The notes under the pieces are model-generated. The model made no database searches. It had not been told where the DNA came from and saw nothing but the letters and a program-made list of their open reading frames with translations. From the NCBI GenBank assembly GCA_964242415.1, contig CAXTAT010000059.1, forward strand, positions 1 to 12,546: a stretch of 12,546 nucleotides of DNA. Direction: 5' to 3'. This DNA is from DASWOJ01 sp964242415 (GTDB taxonomy: Bacteria > Pseudomonadota > Alphaproteobacteria > Acetobacterales > Acetobacteraceae). The position numbers were made by a program, and so were the translations under genes. Within the stretch, counting starts at the first letter, position 1; each line of letters starts with the position of its first letter. Positions 6,848 through 12,546 of the stretch are shown here, in pieces.

Positions 6848-8953
6848 ATGGCCCTTGATCGCCAAACCAAGCTATCCGCCGACGTGGGCGGCACCTTCAC
6901 CGATGTCGTGTTGGAACGCGGGGTGCTGGACCACGGCGGCGCCCGGTGGACGACGAAGGTGCTGACCACGCCGGCCGCACCCGAACTGGGCGTGCTGGCC
7001 GGCATCCGCGACGTGCTGGCGCTGTCCGGCGCTGCCCTTGCCGATGTCGGCACCTTCGTTCATGGCACCACGCTTGCCACCAACGCCATCATCGAGCGCC
7101 GGGGTGCCCGCACTGCGCTGGTCGCCACCGACGGCTTCCGCGACGTGCTGGAGATCGGCACCGAGAGCCGTTATGACCAGTACGAGCTGGCCCTGGCCCG
7201 GCCGAAACCCCTCGTGCCGCGCCCGCTTCGCTTCACCGTCCGCGAGCGCATCGGTGCCCGCGGCGAGGTGTTGCTGCCGCTCGACGAGGCGGACGTGCGG
7301 GGGGTGGCGGAGGCGCTGCAGGCGGCCGGCGTCGAGAGCGTGGCGGTGGCGTTCCTGCACGCCTACGCGAACGGTGCGCATGAGCGGCGCTGCGAGGCGC
7401 TGTTGCGGGCGGCGCTGCCGGGGGTGGGCATCTCGCTGTCTTGCGAGGTTTGCCCGGAGATACGCGAGTACGAGCGCACCTCCACCACCGTCGCCAACGC
7501 CTACGTGCAGCCGCTGATGGCGGGATACCTGCTCCGCATGGAGGAGCGGCTGCGCGCGGAGGGGTTCCGCGGGGTGTTGTGCTTGATGACCTCGGGCGGC
7601 GGGCTGACCTCGGTCGATCTGGCGCGGCGGTTTCCGGTGCGATTGGTGGAATCCGGCCCGGCTGGCGGCGCGGTGTTCGCGGCGGGGATCGCCGCCCGGC
7701 TGGGGGAGCGCAAGGTGCTGGCGTTCGACATGGGCGGCACCACGGCCAAGATCAGCCTGATCGAGGACTACCGCTCGGAGACGGTGCGGCTGTTCGAGGT
7801 GGACCGGGCGGCGCGGTTCTTGAAAGGCAGCGGCCTGCCGGTGCGCATCCCGGTGATCGAGATGGTGGAGATCGGCGCTGGCGGCGGCTCGCTGGCCCGG
7901 CTGGACGGGCTGCGGCGGGTGACGGTGGGGCCGGACAGCGCGTCCTCGGTGCCGGGTCCGGCCTGCTATGGCGCGGGCGGCACGCGGCCGGCGGTCACCG
8001 ATGCGGACCTGGTGCTGGGGCTGATCGACCCGCACGACTTTGCCGGGGGGTCCATCACGCTGCGTCCGGACCTGGCGCGGGCGGCGCTGCTGGCCGAGGT
8101 CGGCGACGCACTGGGCCTCGGACCCGACATGGCGGCGTACGCGGTCTATGAGACGGTGTGCGAGAACATGGCCAGCGCCGCCCGGGCGCACACGGTGGAG
8201 CGCGGCGTCGCGGCCAGCCAGCACACGCTGATCGCCTTCGGCGGCGCGGCCCCGCTGCATGTCGCCCGGGTGGCGGAGAAGATCGGCGTGCGGCGGGTGA
8301 TCGTGCCGCCCAACGCGGGCGTGGGGTCGGCGATCGGCTTCCTGGCGGCGCCGGTGTCGTATGAGCTGGTCCGCACGGCGTATATGCGCCTCGGCGGCTT
8401 CGACCATGCGGTGGCGACGGCGCTGCTGCGGGAGATGGCGGCGGGCGTCCGCGCCTGGGTGGAGCCGGCCGCCCATGGCGCGCCGCTCGTTGAGCGGCGG
8501 ATGGCGTTCATGCGCTACATCGGCCAGGGGCACGAGATCGCCGTCGAGCTGCCGCTGCGCGGGCTTGGCCCGGGTGACGACGCCGTGCTGCGGGTGGGGT
8601 TCGAGCGGTCCTATGCGGCGCTGTTCAAGCGGGTGATCCCGCACGCGGAGATCGAGATCATGGCGTGGTCGGTGACCGTCTCCACCGAGGTGGCCCTGCC
8701 GGAGCCGGTTGCAGCGCCCACGGCCGTCAGCGCGCCCGCGGCGTCGGGCGGGGTCGCGGTGTTCGACGGCCGGTCGGGCCAGGTCGTGCAGGCGCCGCGC
8801 TACCGGCGGGAGCACCTGGTTGCCGGGGCACGGCTTGCTGGCCCGGCGGTGATCGTCGAGGACGAGACAGCCACGTTCGTCACCGCGGCCTTCGATGCCT
8901 GGGTGGACGGCCTCGGCTGCATCGTCATGGACCGCAAGGCGCCGGTGGCATGA
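6848..8953 (+). CDS. hyuA: Hydantoinase/oxoprolinase family subunit A (N-methylhydantoinase A-like)
   Basis: This is the ATP-binding subunit of an ATP-dependent cyclic-amide hydrolase, the family of N-methylhydantoinase, 5-oxoprolinase and acetone/acetophenone carboxylases. The 701 residues match the usual HyuA length. The N-terminal domain (about 9-185) has DVGGTFTDVV (12-21) and HGTTLATNAIIERRGA (72-87). The central actin-like domain (about 205-490) has ESGPAGG (268-274), AFDMGGTTAKIS (292-303), EIGAGGGS (341-348), SVPGPACYG (367-375) and FGGAAPLH (464-471). An in-frame TGA at 6842-6844 forces the start to ATG 6848; no Shine-Dalgarno is evident. hyuB follows after a repeat-filled gap. With an MSOX-like oxidase nearby, N-methylhydantoin hydrolysis is a good guess, but oxoprolinase or carboxylase activity is not excluded. 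Confidence 0.92.
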   Translation: MALDRQTKLSADVGGTFTDVVLERGVLDHGGARWTTKVLTTPAAPELGVLAGIRDVLALSGAALADVGTFVHGTTLATNAIIERRGARTALVATDGFRDVLEIGTESRYDQYELALARPKPLVPRPLRFTVRERIGARGEVLLPLDEADVRGVAEALQAAGVESVAVAFLHAYANGAHERRCEALLRAALPGVGISLSCEVCPEIREYERTSTTVANAYVQPLMAGYLLRMEERLRAEGFRGVLCLMTSGGGLTSVDLARRFPVRLVESGPAGGAVFAAGIAARLGERKVLAFDMGGTTAKISLIEDYRSETVRLFEVDRAARFLKGSGLPVRIPVIEMVEIGAGGGSLARLDGLRRVTVGPDSASSVPGPACYGAGGTRPAVTDADLVLGLIDPHDFAGGSITLRPDLARAALLAEVGDALGLGPDMAAYAVYETVCENMASAARAHTVERGVAASQHTLIAFGGAAPLHVARVAEKIGVRRVIVPPNAGVGSAIGFLAAPVSYELVRTAYMRLGGFDHAVATALLREMAAGVRAWVEPAAHGAPLVERRMAFMRYIGQGHEIAVELPLRGLGPGDDAVLRVGFERSYAALFKRVIPHAEIEIMAWSVTVSTEVALPEPVAAPTAVSAPAASGGVAVFDGRSGQVVQAPRYRREHLVAGARLAGPAVIVEDETATFVTAAFDAWVDGLGCIVMDRKAPVA

Positions 8954-8967
8954 GTGCCCTGGCGGCG

Positions 8968-9061
8968 CGTCGTTGCGAGGGGTGGAGCTGCGCGGCAAGC
9001 GGGGGTCGCGCCGCGCCTGCCGTCCTGGATTGCCGCGCCGAAGCCGGCTCGCAATGACGGG
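8968..9061. repeat. Palindromic dispersed repeat ('RHCE' type), copy 1
   Basis: Outer arms CGTCGTTGCGAG (8968-8979) and CTCGCAATGACG (9048-9059) are inverted repeats matching at 11 of 12 positions. The right-hand 38 bp (9024-9061, starting CCTGGATTGCCGCGCC) are identical to 11199-11236. Read on the minus strand, the right arm translates as RHCEPASARQSR, the signature of a repeat family that is widespread in alphaproteobacterial intergenic DNA. It fills most of the 164-nt gap between hyuA and hyuB. Confidence 0.8.
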
Positions 9062-9117
9062 GGTCGGTGGGGTGCGGCGCGATGGCGTGGAAGTCTGGGG
9101 CATGGGAGTCTGGGCCG

Positions 9118-10797
9118 ATGACGACTGAGATCAGCCTGATCGACAAGGGCATCCTGTGGAACCGGCTGATCGCGCTGGTCGAGGAGCAGGCGCAGGTGCT
9201 GCAGCGCACGGCGTTCAGCACCATCGTGCGGGAGTCCGGCGACCTTGCGGCGGGGGTGTTCGATGCGCGGGGGCGCATGCTGGCGCAGGCGGTGACGGGG
9301 ACGCCGGGGCATATCAACTCCATGGCGCTGGCGGTCGGCCACGTGCTGGCCAAGCATCCGGCCGGCACCATGCGACCCGGCGACGTGTTCATCCACAACG
9401 ATCCCTGGATCGGCACCGGGCACACCAACGACTTCTCGGTCACCACGCCGTGCTTCCGCGCCGGCGCGTTCGTCGGGCTGGTCGCCTGCAACTGCCACCT
9501 GATGGACATCGGCGGGGTGCCGAACATGACGGGGTCGCTCGACGTGTTCATGGAGGGGCTGTTCCTGCCGATCCTGCGCCTGGTCGAGGGGGGCGTGGTG
9601 AACGAGACCCTGATGGCGGTCATCCGCGCCAACACCCGCCTGCCGGTGGAGACCGAGGGCGACACCTATGCGCTGATCTCCTGCAACGAGATCGGCTGCG
9701 AGCGGCTGGTCGGCACGATGGACGAGTTTGGGTTGGACAGCCTGGACGCGCTGGCGGACCACATCATCGACACCTCGCGGGCAGCGATGCTGGACAAGGT
9801 ACGCGAGCTGCCGCGCGGCACCTGGCGCGCCGGGCTGACGCTGGACGGGCAGGATGGCGAGCCGGTCGAGTTGCGGGCGGCGCTGACGGTGTCCGACGCG
9901 GGGATCAACGTGGACTATACCGGGTCGTCGGGGATGGTGCGGCACAACTTCAACGTGCCGCTTTGCTACACGCTGGCGTACACGACCTATGCGTTGGGCT
10001 GCATCCTGGCGCGCGACATCCCGAACAATGCCGGGTCGCTGGAGCCGCGGACGGTGACGGCGGAGCCGGGGTCGCTGCTGCACGCGACGAAGCCGGCGGC
10101 GGTGGTGCAGCGGCACCAGATCGGGCTGATGCTGCCCGACCTGGTGTTCGGCTGCCTGCGCCAGGCCATTCCGGACCGGGTGCCGGCCGAGGGCGCGGGG
10201 GTGCATTGGGGCATCACCGGGTCCGGGCCGCGCAGCAGCCCTCCGGTTTGGGGCGACGACTTCCTGGTCAACATCGTCACCACTGGGGGCATGGGCGCCC
10301 TGCCCTCGCAGGATGGGCTGTCGGCGACGGGCTTTCCCAGCGGCGTGCGCGGCGGACCCGTGGAGATCTTCGAGTCGATGTCCACGCTGGTGTTCTGGCG
10401 CAAGCAGTTCCGGCAGGACTCCGGCGGGCCGGGCATGACGCGGGGCGGGCTGGGGCAGGACATGGAGCTTGGCAACACCATCGATGAGCCGTTCATCTGC
10501 ACCACCGCGTATGAACGGGTGCGCTTCCCGGCGCGGGGGTTCGCGGGCGGGCATGCGGGCGCCGCCGGGTATGTGGGCCTGGCGTCGGGCGAGGTGCTGC
10601 CCGGTAAGGGCCGGCATACGGTGCCGCGGGGCGGGCGCATCGTCATTCGTTCGCCGGGCGGCGGCGGCCTGGGCGACCCGCGGGCGCGCGACCCGGCGCT
10701 GGTGCGGCGCGACCTGGACGACGGCCTGATCTCGGGCGCGAGCGCCGAGGACGCCTATCGCTGGGACCATGGGCCGCGGGCGGATGCGGCGGAGTAG
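9118..10797 (+). CDS. hyuB: Hydantoinase/oxoprolinase family subunit B (N-methylhydantoinase B-like)
   Basis: This is the partner subunit of HyuA; together they would perform ATP-dependent opening of a cyclic amide such as N-methylhydantoin. From ATG 9118 the protein has 559 residues, normal for HyuB. Motifs are NRLIALVEEQAQVLQRTAFS (15-34), GHINSM (64-69), HNDPWIGTGHTND (93-105, the family's NDPY/W..G.H..D motif), the conserved CHLMDIGG (126-133) and the C-terminal SPGGGGLGDPRARDP. The start at 9118 is chosen because GGGAG lies 9 nt upstream and homology begins shortly after. In-frame GTG 9067 and ATG 9082 would add only repeat-edge residues. It is probably cotranscribed with hyuA although the gap contains a repeat. 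Confidence 0.92.
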   Translation: MTTEISLIDKGILWNRLIALVEEQAQVLQRTAFSTIVRESGDLAAGVFDARGRMLAQAVTGTPGHINSMALAVGHVLAKHPAGTMRPGDVFIHNDPWIGTGHTNDFSVTTPCFRAGAFVGLVACNCHLMDIGGVPNMTGSLDVFMEGLFLPILRLVEGGVVNETLMAVIRANTRLPVETEGDTYALISCNEIGCERLVGTMDEFGLDSLDALADHIIDTSRAAMLDKVRELPRGTWRAGLTLDGQDGEPVELRAALTVSDAGINVDYTGSSGMVRHNFNVPLCYTLAYTTYALGCILARDIPNNAGSLEPRTVTAEPGSLLHATKPAAVVQRHQIGLMLPDLVFGCLRQAIPDRVPAEGAGVHWGITGSGPRSSPPVWGDDFLVNIVTTGGMGALPSQDGLSATGFPSGVRGGPVEIFESMSTLVFWRKQFRQDSGGPGMTRGGLGQDMELGNTIDEPFICTTAYERVRFPARGFAGGHAGAAGYVGLASGEVLPGKGRHTVPRGGRIVIRSPGGGGLGDPRARDPALVRRDLDDGLISGASAEDAYRWDHGPRADAAE

Positions 10798-11136
10798 CGG
10801 GTTGTGGCGATGGTTTGCAGGCGCCGGGCGGTGATGTCGGCGTGACGGTTTTTGGCCGGCCTGGCGCGGGCGGCGGCCCGTCGATTCCCGGGGTTGACGA
10901 TCTCGGCCGCGGTGCCGCGGCGGTCCTGCATGACGGCGGGACTGCGCGGTGGAAAACCTGGTCCAGGTGTGGAACGCTGCCGACTAGGGGGCGAAGCGCT
11001 TGTCGAGCGCAGTTAGGCTGGGGTGCCCCTACTGACCGATTTTGGAGGCGGGAGTGATCGACGTGGACTGGTGCCGTGACCGGCTGGACGCCCACCGATG
11101 CCGAATGCCGAACGTTTGGGCCGCTGATGCGGGCAG

Positions 11137-11236
11137 CGTCGTTGCGGGGCGCGCTTGCGGGGCGGCAACCCGGGGGCTGCGCGTGCGGTTCCTGCTGCCC
11201 TGGATTGCCGCGCCGAAGCCGGCTCGCAATGACGGG
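11137..11236. repeat. Palindromic dispersed repeat ('RHCE' type), copy 2
   Basis: The left arm CGTCGTTGCGGG (11137-11148) and right arm CTCGCAATGACG (11223-11234) form an imperfect inverted repeat. The last 38 bp (11199-11236) are identical to copy 1 and in the same orientation, while the inner parts differ. The minus-strand translation of the right arm is again RHCEPASARQSR. It ends 56 nt before the oxidase start codon, so it lies within its probable promoter or leader region. Confidence 0.8.
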
Positions 11237-11280
11237 CGCCCGTTGGGAGCGACCGGTCGGAGCTTTCGCCGGTTGGCGAG

Positions 11281-11285
11281 GGAGG
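11281..11285 (+). promoter_or_regulatory. Strong ribosome-binding site of the oxidase gene
   Basis: GGAGG sits 7 nt before ATG 11293, an optimal spacing. It supports this start and contrasts with hyuA, which lacks such a site. Confidence 0.7.
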
Positions 11286-11292
11286 TCCAGCC

Positions 11293-12483
11293 ATGAGCGG
11301 GGCGATCCATGCGGAGGTCGCCGTCATCGGCCTGGGCGCGATGGGGGCGGCGGTGCTCTATCAGTTGGCACGGCGCGGCGTGCAGGCGGTCGGCATCGAC
11401 CGCTTTGCGCCGCCGCACACCATGGGGTCCAGCCACGGCGAGACCCGCGTCACCCGCGTCGCGGTCGGCGAGGGCGAGGCGTATGTGCCGTTCGTCACCC
11501 GCTCCCACGCCATCTGGCGCGAGCTGGAGGCGCGGACCGGGGAGACCCTGCTGCAGCAGTGCGGCCTGCTGATCATGGCGCCGCGCGGCGTCCGCGCCGG
11601 GCACCACGGCAGGCCGGACTTCCTGGGCCGCAGCGCTGCGGTCGCCGAGCGGCAGGGCATCGCCCATGAGCGCCTGGACGCCGCCGGCATTGCCGCGCGC
11701 TTCCCGGTTTTCGGCCTGTGCGGCGATGAGGAGGGCTACTTCGAGCCGGGGGGCGGCTTCGTGCATCCGGAGCGGTGCATTGCCGCCCAGCTCCGCCTTG
11801 CCGCCGCGGACGGGGCCGCGGTGCTGACCGGGCAGAAGGTGCTGGCGGTGCAGCAGCGCGGCGGGTCCGTGCAGATCGACACGGATGCGGGCACCATCCA
11901 GGCCGACCAGGCGGTGGTCGCCGCCGGGGCCTGGGCGGGTGCGCTGCTGGGCGGCCCGTTCGGCGGCAGGCTGGTTCCGTACCGGCAGGTGCTGCACTGG
12001 GTTGCCGTGGACGACCCGGCCGCCTACGCCCCCAGCCGCTGCCCGGCCTACATCTGGATGCAGGGGCCGCAGGCGGAGGATTACTTCTATGGTTTTCCGG
12101 CGCTGCCCGGCGCCCGCGAGGTCAAGGTAGGGACCGAGCAGTACGGCGTTGCCTGCGACCCGGACGCGGTGGACCGCGCGGTGTCCGCCGGGGAGGCCGC
12201 TGCGATGCATGCCGCGCATGTCGCCGGCCGCCTGCGCGGTGCCGGCGCGGCGCCGGTCCGTTCGGCCGCGTGCCTGTACACCATGACGGATGATGCCAAC
12301 TTCGTCATCGACCGGCATCCGGCGCAGGACCGGGTGGTGGTGGTGTCGGCCTGCTCCGGCCACGGCTTCAAGCACTCGGCCGGCATTGGGGAGGCGGTGG
12401 CGCAACTGGTGTGCGACGGGCGGAGCGGGGTGGACCTGCACCCGTTCCGCCTGGCGCGGCTGCTGGAGGGCAAGGCGGCGTGA
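11293..12483 (+). CDS. solA: Sarcosine oxidase / N-methyltryptophan oxidase-type FAD enzyme
   Basis: This is a monomeric flavoprotein that oxidises N-methyl amino acids, releasing formaldehyde and H2O2. Its 396 residues match MSOX/MTOX. The Rossmann FAD motif VIGLGAMGAA is at 11-20. SSHGETRVTR (46-55) carries Arg52 and Arg55, corresponding to MSOX Arg49/Arg52. YGFPALPGAREVKVG (266-280) supplies Lys278, equivalent to the oxygen-activating Lys265. AACLYTMT (325-332) contains Cys327, the covalent FAD attachment site. SGHGFKHSAGIGE (355-367) has Lys360, equivalent to Lys348. The position of MSOX His269 appears to be Glu282 (KVGTEQ), so substrate preference may differ from sarcosine. GGAGG 7 nt upstream supports the ATG. 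Placed after hyuAB, it could oxidise sarcosine derived from N-methylhydantoin, but a separate promoter is likely given the 495-nt gap. Confidence 0.9.
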   Translation: MSGAIHAEVAVIGLGAMGAAVLYQLARRGVQAVGIDRFAPPHTMGSSHGETRVTRVAVGEGEAYVPFVTRSHAIWRELEARTGETLLQQCGLLIMAPRGVRAGHHGRPDFLGRSAAVAERQGIAHERLDAAGIAARFPVFGLCGDEEGYFEPGGGFVHPERCIAAQLRLAAADGAAVLTGQKVLAVQQRGGSVQIDTDAGTIQADQAVVAAGAWAGALLGGPFGGRLVPYRQVLHWVAVDDPAAYAPSRCPAYIWMQGPQAEDYFYGFPALPGAREVKVGTEQYGVACDPDAVDRAVSAGEAAAMHAAHVAGRLRGAGAAPVRSAACLYTMTDDANFVIDRHPAQDRVVVVSACSGHGFKHSAGIGEAVAQLVCDGRSGVDLHPFRLARLLEGKAA

Positions 12484-12546
12484 CGGGTTGGGGGAGACGA
12501 TCGCGCATGGCATAGGGGGCCGGCTGGCTGCTGCTCCCTCTCCCGA
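12484..12546. other. Non-coding tail after the oxidase gene
   Basis: A short G-rich stretch follows the oxidase stop. No terminator with a T-run is visible. It ends in a partial hairpin repeat. Confidence 0.5.
12533..12546. repeat. Left arm of a short hairpin repeat, cut by the window end
   Basis: GCTCCCTCTCCCGA at the window end carries CCCTCTCCC (12536-12544), identical to the left arm of the hairpin at 4474-4494. In the minus-strand reading of that copy the same GCTCCCTCTCCC occurs. The other arm would lie beyond the window. Confidence 0.5.

Larger units (their letters stand above)
10798..11292. other. Intergenic region between hyuB and the sarcosine-oxidase-like gene
   Basis: These 495 nt contain no recognised gene. 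Copy 2 of the RHCE-type repeat occupies 11137-11236. A plus-strand frame from GTG 11054, preceded by TTTTGGAGGCGGGA, stays open through the repeat and ends at 11296, overlapping the next gene's ATG as ATGA. Its translation resembles no family I know. No clear terminator for hyuB was seen. Confidence 0.45.

Noticed and set aside
8950..9057. 35-codon frame overlapping the hyuA stop
   Set aside because: It is almost entirely repeat sequence with no protein similarity; kept only as a remark on the repeat.
6872..9103. 743-codon open frame on the minus strand opposite hyuA
   Set aside because: It is the antisense shadow of a GC-rich gene. The translation is Arg/His/Gln-rich without family motifs, while the plus frame carries all HyuA motifs.
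9067..9117. Earlier GTG/ATG starts for hyuB
   Set aside because: They add 12-17 residues of Gly/Trp-rich sequence at the repeat edge; ATG 9118 has a GGGAG site and fits the family start.
8800..10770. 656-codon minus-strand frame opposite hyuB
   Set aside because: Low-complexity composition without recognisable domains; the plus-strand HyuB is unmistakable.
1..12546. tRNA, rRNA, CRISPR array, prophage or insertion-sequence transposase
   Set aside because: No tRNA-like cloverleaf, ribosomal motif, regularly spaced repeats, integrase or transposase motif was seen on either strand.

Overview
The window is very GC-rich (roughly 70%) and its genes strongly prefer G or C at the third codon position. 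Gene families, codon use and two copies of an 'RHCE..SARQSR'-type palindromic repeat point to a high-GC alphaproteobacterium, plausibly Rhodospirillales/Acetobacteraceae. This is an inference; no taxonomic marker gene is present.

Layout. (1) 1-261: non-coding leader that begins in one arm of a short hairpin repeat. (2) 262-4171, plus strand: a tightly coupled operon for a Dpp/Opp-type (peptide/nickel family) ABC importer. The order is ATPase (DppF-like), ATPase (DppD-like), permease (DppB-like), permease (DppC-like), and the junctions abut or overlap by 4 nt. No substrate-binding protein is in the window. (3) 4172-4587: a scar region with the C-terminal remnant of a VapC/PIN toxin gene, followed by a perfect 9-bp hairpin repeat. 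(4) 4588-6413, minus strand: an FMN-dependent NADH-azoreductase/quinone reductase, with a LysR-type regulator upstream of it. The 290-bp gap between them holds a perfect 7-5-7 palindrome containing the LysR T-N11-A signature. (5) 6414-6847: intergenic region between the regulator and the divergent hyu genes. (6) 6848-10797, plus strand: hyuA and hyuB, the two subunits of an ATP-dependent N-methylhydantoinase/5-oxoprolinase-type enzyme, separated by a 164-bp gap filled mostly by a repeat element. (7) 10798-11292: intergenic, with a second copy of that repeat. (8) 11293-12483, plus strand: a monomeric sarcosine oxidase/N-methyltryptophan oxidase-type flavoenzyme with the covalent-FAD cysteine. 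(9) 12484-12546: non-coding tail ending in the other arm of the same hairpin family as position 1.

How the genes may work together. HyuA/HyuB plus a sarcosine-oxidase-like enzyme fit part of the creatinine/N-methylhydantoin route: N-methylhydantoin to N-carbamoylsarcosine, then (by an amidase not seen here) sarcosine, then glycine, formaldehyde and H2O2. The ABC importer could bring in the substrate or a related amide or peptide. The linkage is inferred from proximity; HyuA/B and MSOX-like families both have other substrates.

I did not find a convincing undescribed system. The most interesting points are the candidate N-methyl-amide catabolic module, the LysR palindrome, the repeat insertions between and upstream of the catabolic genes, the vapC remnant, and the hairpin arms at both window ends, which suggest that the window may be a whole contig broken at repeats.
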